Source: Tieghemiomyces parasiticus
Lineage: Eukaryota; Kickxellomycota; Dimargaritomycetes; Dimargaritales; Dimargaritaceae
Direction of reading: 5' to 3'
DNA: 32,530 nt
Assembly (NCBI GenBank): GCA_027575765.1
Contig: JANBPT010000519.1
Coordinates: forward strand, 1-32,530
The notes below the pieces were generated by a model. That model saw only the letters and a program-made list of their open reading frames with translations, did not search any database and had not been told where the DNA came from. Below, in pieces: positions 11,076 to 20,295 of this stretch (positions within the stretch are counted from its first letter, which is position 1; every line of letters begins with the position of its first letter). Both the position numbers and the translations under genes were made by a program.

Positions 11076-12281
11076 TCATCGCCTGTGGTTCCCTCGTCGA
11101 TTTCTCCGCATCCAACGTCTTGTTGGTCGGCGGTCCTGTGAATACTCCTCTTCCGAATCTAAGGCGTCATCTTCGCCACCCCGCCTCCTGAACGCAGCGA
11201 TTTCTCGGAGCGAAGCATGAATATTACGCTCAAGGTTATCAATCCTGTCAAAAGTTTCACGGGTCTCGGCCCAAAACGCAGCGTCCCTGTAATCTGTATT
11301 GGGTCCTAGCCGTCTTAGCAATTCCTCGTAGCTCTGTCCAGGGAACGGTGGCTCAGGAAGGTCATCGTAGTGATTCGCCTGAAACACTGTTTGATTGTCA
11401 GCGTTGGGGTCGGTGTTTCCGTGCTCGTAAGCGTCTACAGGAGTCTCCGCCGGCCCATCGGTCCAAAGTTCTGGTGACCATCGCTCAAGACGGTCGTTTG
11501 TTTGCTCTGGGTCACTAACATAAAGGACGGGAGAATCGGGCATGTCAGCGTAGAAACTGCGGGCTCCAGTCGGAGATCGGACAGGGTCATAGAATGGGTA
11601 CTCAGGGTTCGTGGAGGTTTGGAGTCTCGCGGGTGAAAAGCCTTGAAGAGGAGCCAAGGTGACCGGTGGGGGTGTAAACTCGTAGGCCGTCTCTGCTGGG
11701 TTGTCGGCTGTTGTTCTCTGATAGATCGGCCGGGCGGGCGGGGGAGAGACGTGTAATCTGGTTACCGACGAGGAAAAGGAGACGGGGCCCACATTGATAG
11801 CGTCGTAAGTGGGCGATTGTTCATGGGGAGAGTAGGTAGGGTTGGCAACGGCGGGAAAGTTGGACACGTTGGCGATTCCGCTCGATTCGGCTGGACTAGG
11901 CGGGTGTAGGTGTGTGTGCCACGTGTTTAATAGCGCCGCCTGCTCGGTTAGCTCAGCGTCAGTTGGTACCTGCTTCTTTGAGTTAGGTACCCGCGCCCAC
12001 GGCCCGGCGGAAGTCTGGCGGGCCGTGACGAGACGGCGAGCCGCATAGTACACGGACGTGATCTGGGAGTCCGACACCACAGAGTTCACACTGGGGGATA
12101 ATTTCTTGCGGACCTCGGCGGGCAGCTGTTTAGACAGTAGCTGAGTGCGCCATATTTCAAGGTCGACCAGGGCCTGGATAATGGCGTTCGACCGGACGTA
12201 GGTGAGCGGCGGTGCCCGTCGCCTAATGGGGTTGGACAGGGAGCGCTGGTCAGTGCGCTTACCCGAGCGAGTTGTGACCAT
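11076..12281 (-). CDS. Unrecognised disordered protein, 401 aa
   Basis: A single long open frame from ATG (12279-12281). The N-terminal ~40 residues are basic (MVTTRSGKRTDQR). Residues ~40-115 contain two probable helical segments (ALVDLEIWRTQLLSKQLP, TSVYYAARRLVTAR). The centre (~130-290) is rich in Pro, Ser and Thr and looks disordered. Residues ~320-370 form a probable amphipathic helix (SYEELLRRLG, then AETRETFDRIDNLERNIHASL), and the tail is acidic and then strongly Arg-rich. There is no signal peptide, membrane segment or known catalytic motif. The basic tail suggests nucleic-acid binding or nuclear location, by inference only. A TATATAAAA box lies ~229 bases upstream. One caution: a GTAAGC donor-like site sits at codons 7-9, so a short first exon is possible. 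Confidence 0.62.
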   Translation of the reverse strand: MVTTRSGKRTDQRSLSNPIRRRAPPLTYVRSNAIIQALVDLEIWRTQLLSKQLPAEVRKKLSPSVNSVVSDSQITSVYYAARRLVTARQTSAGPWARVPNSKKQVPTDAELTEQAALLNTWHTHLHPPSPAESSGIANVSNFPAVANPTYSPHEQSPTYDAINVGPVSFSSSVTRLHVSPPPARPIYQRTTADNPAETAYEFTPPPVTLAPLQGFSPARLQTSTNPEYPFYDPVRSPTGARSFYADMPDSPVLYVSDPEQTNDRLERWSPELWTDGPAETPVDAYEHGNTDPNADNQTVFQANHYDDLPEPPFPGQSYEELLRRLGPNTDYRDAAFWAETRETFDRIDNLERNIHASLREIAAFRRRGGEDDALDSEEEYSQDRRPTRRWMRRNRRGNHRR

Positions 12282-13819
12282 ATCGAATTGGCGAAAGTGG
12301 ACAATAAAAGTAGGGAAGGAGGTGAAATCGCCCAGCTGGGGATAGGAGGTGGGATTGCAGAATGCAGGCAGGCGGGATAAGGGTACCGGTAGATGGTATC
12401 AGATACTGTGTTCCTGAGCGGTAAACTCTTGAGGCACATATAGAGGCGAATTCACGATGAAGATGTGGTTACTTAACGTGGGTAAAGAGCAGGCCCGGCT
12501 CCGGTGTCGTTTTATATAGGAAACGGGCCGACTACCATCATTCCAAGGTTATGGCTGGCCAGATTGTGGCTGCAGAGCGGTGGTGAGGAGATGATCGACC
12601 GTCCTAAGGGGAACCGCTAATGATTCAATTTCCATCTTCAAGCATTCATGTTTTTCTCTAAAAAAATATAGCATAACTAGGTGTCTGGACGGAAGATGCA
12701 TTTGCCGATCACAGGCGAGCCTTCCGCGCCCTGAATGATAATTAAGTGAGAGGTACCTCGTCTTCCCTGCGCCACACCCTGACATAGCACTTCGGGGCTA
12801 GATTTCCTCATCCCTACTTGGACGAAGGTAGTATGAGAAGGTGGCAGGTTGGGTGATCCGATTCTAGGTAGGCCCACGGAAATGGCTTTGGTTTGTTGGA
12901 TGGAAAGGTGGCGACTACCTCTCTTTGTATTCTCAGTGCCAATTTTGTCTACAAAGTGAGCCATTAGATGGCGCGCGTTCCGTCATCCAACCTCAATACG
13001 AGTGGCGGACAAATATTGTCGCAGGTTCGGTGGATAAAAAAAAATGCCACGGAGCGGTACAGTTGGAATCTAGGTGAGGTTAGTGGCACCAGGTACTTCC
13101 TTTGCGAAATACTTAACGTTCATTGTGCGAAGTGAAGAGGCGGTGGTTTATTCTCCTGAGATGAGACCGGTCAAAATAAAGCTTGACCTTTCATCATCCT
13201 TCGTACCTTGCAATGACACAGCCGTTTCCCCCTTTCCCATCCAGCCACACGACTTTTTATTTGGGTTCTCTGCAGTAAGTCAGCAACAGAGTGGGTGAGA
13301 GCGGGTGTGCGACAGTCAGCATGCTTATATGCGTTTTGTACACATGATATCGTATCGGCAGTCTCACATTATACGAGCTGTGGTGCACTTGTCCCCACAT
13401 CCACCACTCGTATGGGTTTTCGACCAACTCAAGGGGAAAACTAGTGCCCATAAGATACTGAAGGTGGCAGAGCTTCAGGCCATCCCCGAGAACAGAAAGG
13501 AAACAGCTTTGGGACGAATACGAGGTCGGAAATGGGCTCAGTGTCAAGTGGTACTCGTCAGTCGCCTCAACGGCGTTTTACGTTCATTTGATACCCACAG
13601 GCAGTTCACCCGAAGCTTCCATTTGGCAGCCTATCTGGCACGACAGCCGTCCTTCTATTAATGCGGGTGGATAAGTGGATAGTAACGACAATTTATGGGA
13701 CAATAATTGAATAGTCTCGCGCCCTACCCCACCTCTAAAATAACACCAATTTTACACGTGCAGCTGGGAGGTTGCAAAGTTAAACCAAGGTATGGCCCTG
13801 GTCAGCTCGGCGTTGATAG
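12282..13819. other. Intergenic, no supported gene
   Basis: It contains the upstream region of the 401-aa gene and the 3' flank of the SNRNP27-like gene. Short open frames at 12677-12964 (-) and 13305-13661 (+) have no motif I can name. I saw no repeat or RNA gene. Confidence 0.4.
12510..12518 (-). promoter_or_regulatory. TATA-like box (TATATAAAA, minus strand)
   Basis: A TATATAAAA lies on the minus strand about 229 bases upstream of the ATG of the 401-aa protein gene. It is a plausible core promoter. The distance implies a leader of roughly 200 bases, or an intron in it. Confidence 0.4.
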
Positions 13820-15385
13820 TTACACATTATCTAGTGGCCTGTTGAACCCTCCCCGACGGTTCATGTATTGCCGGTACTGGCGTTGCTTCTTGATATTAGC
13901 GGTGCCTTGGACATTGCCTATCACGTGTTGGCCCTGGTTGTGTAAACATGGTGGCAGTAAAGGTGGGGACGAAGTTAGTGTCGTACTGTCTCACCGGTCA
14001 CTAGATCTACATGTAATCTAGGGGAAAGGATGGTAACACGAAATCTCGCACGGCTTTTATGCTTACCTGTGTGGTTCCGAAGGAACCAAAGCCCATAAGC
14101 GCCATCATGGCTTCCTCACTTTGCGGGTCTGTATGATATGTAGTAGGTATCATCACCTCAGATTAAGGTATTAGCGCTTACAGTTAAGGCACATGAGTAT
14201 GGCCCAGAGTAATCAGATGGTTAGGTAATTGAGAATATAGAGCCCTGCTGGCCACTTACCAATTCTATTGGTGCCGAGGCAGCCGGTCGGGGGAGATGGG
14301 AGAAAGATGTGAATTGCAGGTGAATAAAAATCGGTATAAGGATTACGCCCAATCAATAGTTAGATTGTAATTGTGAACCCGCTCGAATCATCTGGCCTGC
14401 CATTACAATGCAACTCAAGGCGAATACGCTAGACAGTGGCGCAGATCAGGGCCAAGGTGGAAACCATCACTTACTCATTATCTTCCCTATCGGGCTGTGG
14501 CTTGTTGGGGGCTTTGTCGTCTGCTGCTGGTGGGGTATATCGGATAGATTCGTCTGGTCAGACAATAAAGAAAATAATTAGTGGTGTGATGACGAGTGAA
14601 GGCTTGGCTGATTCTCCTAATGCAGATGTAGGCCGCTCAAAGTAATAGGAATGAGGGGAAGGTCAAATAATTACCTTTTAAAGGGCTGTGAGATGATAAT
14701 GGTAGCTTCGGTTGGTAATGAGAGCTGGTTTCTGGTGGAGGAGCAACGGTTAAAAATATCCGGCAAATGAGTCCATTCGTTAGCGTGCTTTTTTTTCACC
14801 TCTACTTAAATTCATTGCTAACCTGCATATTGGAAATAAGTTTGATCGTCAAGCGGAATAAGAAAAGGATAGCTTACCTTCCATAACAGGAGAACGACTG
14901 CGATGCCGCTGGGGTGAAGTCGAATAGGGCCGGTTCTGGTGACGCGATTCCCTCTCGCGGCGGCTCCGTTCAAAGTGTTGGTCACCACGGTCGCGGGCTT
15001 CTCGGTCTTCCCAGCGGGATTTCCGGTCATGCGTCTCACGGTCCTCCCGGCGGGACTTCCGGTCGTGCGTTTCTCGGTCCTCTCGGCGGGGCCGCCGGTC
15101 ACGGTTCTCAGTTCGACCCCGGCTTTGTCCCCGGTCTCCGCTCTGGTACCGGTTGCGTCCATGGAGTTCAACTGAGGAATCACGATCGTGCTCGGGGGGC
15201 CCTTGCAGGGAATGATGGCCAACTGGCGTTGACGGCTGGCCTTCTCTGATTTCACCCAATTCCAAATCATCGTCACTGACATCCGCCTGCGGTGAATGGT
15301 GTTCAGCCAGGCTGCCAGTGAGCTGATCAGGACGGACGTGAGACTCTGAGGCGCCACGCTGCGACGCGCTGTCGTGGGTCGCCAT
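13820..15385 (-). CDS. SNRNP27: SNRNP27-like U4/U6.U5 tri-snRNP RS protein
   Basis: Six inferred exons, read on the minus strand: 14878-15385, 14675-14731, 14475-14553, 14260-14264, 14067-14128 and 13820-13933, giving 274 aa (human 155). The N-terminal ~170 residues form an RS/RE/RD-rich region with a 12-residue repeat ([12 protein letters not shown]) twice and a third diverged copy. The C-terminus carries the family signature: [17 protein letters not shown] followed by [17 protein letters not shown]. The family is a tri-snRNP component that acts near Prp8 and the 5' splice site in the nucleus. The first ATG in frame is at 15383-15385. Donors are GTAAGC, GTAATT, GTAAGT, GTAAGT and GTAAGC. The last two coding exons are certain by homology. 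Exons 2-3 and the 5-nt exon rest on splice signals and phase. Without the 5-nt exon the frame reaches TGA within five codons. Confidence 0.82.
14260..14264 (-). other. Inferred 5-nt microexon of the SNRNP27-like gene
   Basis: On the minus strand, AATAG precedes and GTAAGT follows the five bases AATTG. A strong pyrimidine tract (CTTTCTCCCATCTCCCCC) lies ~25 bases upstream of the acceptor. Exon 3 (14475-14553) ends in phase 2 and the conserved exon (14067-14128) starts in phase 1, so a 5-nt exon exactly joins them, reading E-I-D between the two. Confidence 0.5.
14978..15085 (-). repeat. 36-bp tandem repeat in the RS region
   Basis: Three consecutive 36-bp units encode [12 protein letters not shown], the same again, and a diverged [12 protein letters not shown]. 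They lie at residues 101-136 of the SNRNP27-like protein. Such repeats arise by slippage or unequal exchange and keep the frame. Confidence 0.8.
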
Positions 15386-15845
15386 GGTCGGTTGGATTGG
15401 GGGTTCGAATGTATGTGAGTCACCCAAGTGAGATGTGAACAGAGTGTAAGGATCGATTGAAAAGTATACAGTAATAAGAACCAGATGGAGACAGCACTAC
15501 TGTAGTTAAAATGTCGCCATGCGAATGTGTGACGCGTAGTGACATCCGGAAGCCAGGCTCGGGTCATGATAGACGCGTGCTACGCGCTGGGCTACACATT
15601 TTTACCGCTCTTGGCATTGTAGTGAGAAGTTCATGGTACAAAGGTGCATGCTGGTATAACGGAGCGTATAACTATAATCGACGTTTAAAGATGAACACTT
15701 TCATGGTTTATTCATTGCGTACAGTATTGCCCTACCCGATTGCCGGGCTTATTTAGAAGCCTGCTGATAAAACTAGGCAATATCCTCGACTCTGAAATAA
15801 TCACTACAACTACCAACGCTTCCCTCGAGTCGTGGACGCGGCGCT
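15386..15845. other. Spacer between SNRNP27-like and small secreted genes
   Basis: It contains the promoter side of the minus-strand SNRNP27-like gene and the 3' flank of the minus-strand secreted protein gene. A minus-strand AATAAA at 15707-15712 may be the polyadenylation signal of the latter, about 135 bases past its stop. No other gene was seen. Confidence 0.45.
15707..15712 (-). terminator. Candidate polyadenylation signal AATAAA (minus strand)
   Basis: TTTATT on the plus strand, about 135 bases beyond the stop of the 94-aa secreted protein gene, reads AATAAA on the coding strand. Its use is inferred. Confidence 0.35.
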
Positions 15846-16130
15846 CTAGACGCCCCAGCCGTGGGCAGCGGGGTGTATGGTGTTATACTGCTCACATTTT
15901 TGCTCCAGCAGGCTTTCGTCACTAGGTAGACCGCTTGGAGCCTCTGGAGTAAGCAGTTTAAAGCTGCCGAGGGTCTTGAGCTTCTTGCCGACATTCTTAG
16001 CTTTGAGCGCTTCACAGAGCTGTTTGAGTGAGTTGCGTTTTGTGTCCAGTGAAGCGGGATTCTTCGTCAATGTAGCCAGGGTCCCGCCCGACCAGAGAGC
16101 GAGAACAACAACGAGAAACTTTTGATTCAT
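15846..16130 (-). CDS. Small secreted protein, unknown function (94 aa)
   Basis: A single open frame from ATG at 16128-16130. Residues 1-19 make a convincing signal peptide: MNQK start, a LVVVLALW hydrophobic core, and small residues before a likely cut after TLA. The mature ~75 residues are Lys-rich in the first half (ALKAKNVGKKLKTLG) with only two cysteines, at 39 and 79, which could form one disulphide. There is no known domain. Upstream on the coding strand a TACTAAC (16199-16205) is followed by TGTAG (acceptor ending at 16183), so the leader may contain an intron. It shows no obvious similarity to the other small secreted protein at 7140-7687. The role is unknown; effector-like or cell-surface functions are possible. 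Confidence 0.6.
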   Translation of the reverse strand: MNQKFLVVVLALWSGGTLATLTKNPASLDTKRNSLKQLCEALKAKNVGKKLKTLGSFKLLTPEAPSGLPSDESLLEQKCEQYNTIHPAAHGWGV

Positions 16131-17586
16131 AATTTTGGTCGGGAAAAGTATCTAGGAGAGCGGAGAAGGGCAATGCCAAGGGCTACAGAGTGCGAGATGT
16201 TAGTAAGCGTGGTGTAATGACGAAAGTTGGCAACCACTTCCATTAATAGTAGTGCTCGGCCCAAAAAATAATCCCCAACGACATCATGCCGATTAACCAC
16301 ATAGGCGACCCCGTTTTCCAAAAAAAAATGATGGGCAGCGAAACCATGGCCGATGTGGCCGTGGTACCCATAACTACGACCACCGTTATTTCCTACCTTC
16401 CTCCCTCGCAACACAGCTCGTCAAACGGAACACCTAACAAACAGGTGTCAAGAATTCAAGCTCGACCGATTACCCTTTACCTTTTACTAACCAATCCTAG
16501 ATTCCCTTCGCAGTGTGATCCGAGACCCTTTGGGTTCCCTTTTTCCTTGTTCTGTCGATAACGATAGTCATCCACCCAGGCCCGTCGGCAACCTTGCTCC
16601 AATAACGAGGTACCTAAATTGTCACATACGGTCACTCATAACATCAAGAGCCGCTAGCCTTTGTGGGCACTCTCCGTGTTATCGTATTCCAACCCTCCTT
16701 CCCGTTCTATTGGTAAGTTATAGCACAAACCGCTACCCCTCTGTAGCGACCCTTTGCTTCCGTGTAGCATGTCCCTCTCCTTTAGGCCTCTCCCCTACTC
16801 ACGTCGTGCTCAGCCTTAAGCTTTCATGTGTAGCTAAAGTTTTGTGGCGTTTGTAAACGGTGGCCAACGCTAGCTAAGCCTATTTGGCGGGTACTCGAGG
16901 GTAAGCCAAGCAATAGATTTCCATTACTACTAAGCTACGGTACAGCATAAGACTGGCGTGGGGAAAGGGCGAAATATTAGACGAGAGGGGCTAAGGGAAG
17001 GCGCTGCTACGAAATACCGAACGGTGCGAGTGAGAGTGCAGATGGTAAAACGGTGAGGAATAAAGGCGCACAGGAGTCGAGAAAACGGCGAATGGAGACG
17101 GAGTGAAGGGTCCTAGCTTTCTCGGAGGAAGGAAGCCTGGAATTCCCAACTCCTCTTGGTCTCCTTTGGCCATTCGTACGCTACGAATCAAGGGGACAAA
17201 CGGTGGATGTAGTTGTGGGCTCCACAAGGTTATTTAGCTCTAGAGCTCCTTTTTTAAAAAAAAATAACGTAGGCCACCGTTCTACCAACGGTACAGTGGC
17301 ACAGGGTGGGCATGTTTGGTACGGCCTGAGTAGCTGACGGTAAAATTAGAGCGGTCGACCGTGGACGTACGGACCAGAGTGGCCCAAGACTCTGCCACTG
17401 GTCCTCTTCTCCGCAAGATCTGAGACTCAGGAGCCACAGTGCCACATATTACCAACCAGTTAGCCCTACAGCTGCCTTATACCTAAACTTTGGAGGGAGA
17501 AGTGAACTCAATCGGCGGGTAGCCCCTTGGTGGTGGTACCTCGATCCCAAATAATTAATAGAAATTTTACTATACTCGTCTTCGTA
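16131..17586. other. Intergenic, no supported gene
   Basis: It includes the leader of the minus-strand secreted protein gene. It also has plus-strand splice-like signals (TACTAAC at 16485-16491, CAG ending at 16513, GTAAGT near 16711) that frame about 197 bases with no recognisable coding content. No RNA gene or repeat was seen. Confidence 0.4.
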
Positions 17587-19683
17587 TTATAGCTCAACAA
17601 CCACTGGCGCATACTCGCCCTCCTCGCCCTCGTCGGAATCACTAACCTCCAATTCGATAGCGTTCGGAAGGATTCCCTGGCCGAATCGATCCACACAAAA
17701 CTCACTCAGGCGTTTGAGGCGAGCAACGAGCATATCCATCGGATGGTCCCGTTGTAAGTGTAGAATGGTGCCGGCCAAGGTCTATCCAATAAAAGGGGGG
17801 AGGAGGATTCCATAATGTAAAAAAGAAAACGCCATGTAGCAGGATAGCGAGAGAGAGAGAGAGAGGGGGGGGAAGGAGGGAGGTGGTTTTGGTTAGTAGT
17901 GACTCGGTACAACCATCGTCGCTCGACCAAAACCTCATGCTGATGGGCTGTTGGTTCCTTGGAAAGTAAGGCAATCCTTACCTTGAGTAGTTGAAAAATA
18001 AAATTGTCATTAAGTATGACATCCGTGAAAAAGTCTTCCGGGCAGGCAGCGAGTTGCTGCTGGAGGGAGTCTGATAGAAGGGACACAACGGTATGGTAAC
18101 GTGGAATAGCATCGATGCCATTGGTGTCACAATTAGTACCGACTGGAGTATATCAGGTCGGTCCAGCTGATCCAGATTGGGCATTTGGGTGCAGTCAAGA
18201 GCATTGCAGCAGGTGGCGGACCTACCGATGAAGTTGGGATACAGGTCCGCGGAATAACCAGGAATGGCCTCCTCACTTTGACAGAGCAGGTGAACGACAG
18301 ATTTCCACTGCTCGAAGCCGGCGTACATCTGGCCCATGAGTAGACAGATGAAGCCCAGCTGCATCTCACCGAGGGGCTGTCGGTAGTCTGGTGAGCCCCG
18401 ATGAAGTTGGGCACGTAAAAGGGAAGAGGCGAGACGTGAGCGAAGAGGGGGGGGCGGTTAGGTATCTGGTCAGCTACCCGTCAAACCCGTGCAATAGCCT
18501 ACCCCCTTGCCTATGATTTGTATGGAATACATTGTATAGGCCTAGCACGCCGAGAAGTACGACCTACCATTATGCCAAACGGTCGTCATCAGATGCCGTA
18601 GCAGCCAGCTCTTGTCCTGACTATACCGTGTGCGCTGGGGGCCATGGGCGTCGGACGGGAAGGACCGTTTGAGGTCGATCCGAGTGAAGGGTATTCCCGT
18701 ACCGTCCTGTACGGCCGCCTCGTCGTATGGACCGCCATCAACACTCGATACCACCCGGCCGCCGGGAAGGATTCGGGCTAGCAAGTCGGTAGTCACGTAG
18801 CCCGAAAGCTTGCGCCAAGTCTGGTAGGGGACGGGCGTATCAAGCGGGTAGGCACCGAGCATCGGATCGAACTCACGAATGCCTAATGGGACACGGGAGG
18901 CCAGGTGCGGAGAGACCAAGGGCCGGACCAAGGTTAACATGTTGGCTTATGACACATGCCATCAAAGACCTGGCGCTGATGAGTAAACCGAAGAGAAATG
19001 CGATGGCCATCGAGTGACTTACCCAGGCGATACCGTTCTTGTTGCTCAGCATTGATATGGTCGGCCGGATACAAATCTTCCTCCTCGGGGTTCCATTGTC
19101 TGATCATAACCTGTGAGAAGGGCGGAAAGATAATGGTAACCAAGGGGGGTAAATATGTATTCGGGTAAATTAGAATGCCGCATAACCACAGTGCATCGTT
19201 TACAGCGTACTTCGCCGTCAAAGTATTCCCGTTGGCGGGCCATTCGGTGTTAGGAATTACCTCTCCAGATTTAAAATTGTGGAAAAACCCCAATCGGCCT
19301 TCGGACGCGTTAGGTTTACCGGAGCTGCACGGTGTACGCCGTAGGACAAGGATCGCATGTATTAGAGAGGTAGACTGCTATGTTCCTGGTGACAGCAGCG
19401 GCCACCAGAGGCCCGGCTGCTGTATAAATTAAACCAGCTCTCGTGCCGTCGGCAATCTTGCCCACGAACATCCCACCGCCACAACCTCCGCCGCCCAGGG
19501 TTCACCTCCGACTTACTTGTAGTATATAAAATGCACGCCCGGCGGAATAAGCTTGACGCCCTTGAACCGCGGCCCGGTCCGCCACATGGTCGTGTCTATG
19601 CCGAAATCCAGATCGGCTGGGGCGTCTAGGAACAGCAGAATGCCGCCCTTCTCAAAGAGATGGTTAGCAGCTTGTTGGTTCAT
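17587..19683 (-). CDS. AAR2: AAR2 pre-mRNA splicing factor (U5 snRNP assembly, Prp8 chaperone)
   Basis: Seven inferred exons, read on the minus strand: 19517-19683, 19261-19324, 19023-19110, 18568-18882, 18226-18387, 17982-18142 and 17587-17781. They give 383 aa, against 384 in human. All junctions are GT-AG with consistent phase. Family signatures include FEKGGILLFLDAPADLDFGID, PRFKGVKLIPPGVHFIYY, GRLGFFHNFKSGE, DPMLGAYPL, GEMQLGFICLLMGQMYAGFEQW, CPEDFFTDVI and the C-terminal EYAPVVVEL. The start ATG at 19681-19683 is where the family begins. AAR2 binds Prp8 during cytoplasmic assembly of U5 snRNP and is exchanged for Brr2 in the nucleus. A 20-residue stretch before CPEDFF (VGTNCDTNGIDAIPRYHTVV) looks like an insertion relative to human. 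The gene is divergent from LSG1 across 612 bases. Confidence 0.95.
17849..17872. repeat. (GA)8 microsatellite followed by G8
   Basis: Eight GA units at 17849-17864 run straight into eight G at 17865-17872. The tract lies in the last intron of AAR2; on the coding strand it reads as C8 then (TC)8, a pyrimidine-rich stretch ~67-90 bases upstream of the acceptor. Confidence 0.9.
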
Positions 19684-20295
19684 GGTGGTGACGCGGTCTG
19701 AAGAAGGCCAATTAGTCGGACGGATAGAGTACAGTTCGTGGATGCGTGACAAGGGCAGAATTGAGCTAATGGGGCAGTCGGCCGGCCTACAAACATACAA
19801 GGCACGGATGCTGAGCCGGCCGCTTACCAAGGGGCATGGGGTAAGGTGGCATGTCGACCGTGTACCGGACCCCTCGGCACTGCTGGGTCGAAAGCCAGCT
19901 TCTGGTCAAACAGTGGTGCCTAAAGGAGTCAAGGGCAATGTCAGAAATTATGTGCCAATCCCCGCCCGAGACCCGTTGTTGCACTTTTTCTACCCGACCG
20001 CCTCTAGTTTTTTCCCCGCCCGTTGCCTAGCCTGACTAATCCTCTTCGAGACGCTGTTACTCGGCCAATACTTTTTTTTATATTGGCTGCCCTCCAGCAG
20101 ATCCCAGGCCTTGCCATAGTAGTATACCAACGGCGAATTCTCCAGTCCGGGGTATTCTACGCCGGTCACCCCTCCTACGTTCCCTACTTCGACCACACAT
20201 TGCACTCATCGATTCCCCCCTCAACTACTTACTCTTATCCACTGCGGAAGCCATATTATCTAGTGCCCCCCAATTCCCAAGCCCACTCCAATACT
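19684..20295. other. Divergent promoter region between AAR2 and LSG1
   Basis: 612 bases separate two head-to-head start codons. The LSG1 side ends in a pyrimidine-rich leader. The frame upstream of the LSG1 ATG is open but has no in-frame ATG, so I did not extend the protein. No further gene was seen. Confidence 0.5.

Noticed and set aside
10523..11191. 222-aa plus-strand open frame
   Set aside because: No recognisable motif; its 3' part is antisense to the better supported 401-aa gene, and its composition looks like random translation.
12677..12964. 95-aa minus-strand open frame
   Set aside because: No recognisable features and no plausible partner exons; not enough to call a gene.
14818..15567. 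249-aa minus-strand frame overlapping the SNRNP27-like first exon
   Set aside because: It is the alternative frame of the Arg/Glu/Asp-rich repeat region; the other frame carries the RS-type composition and joins to the conserved C-terminus.
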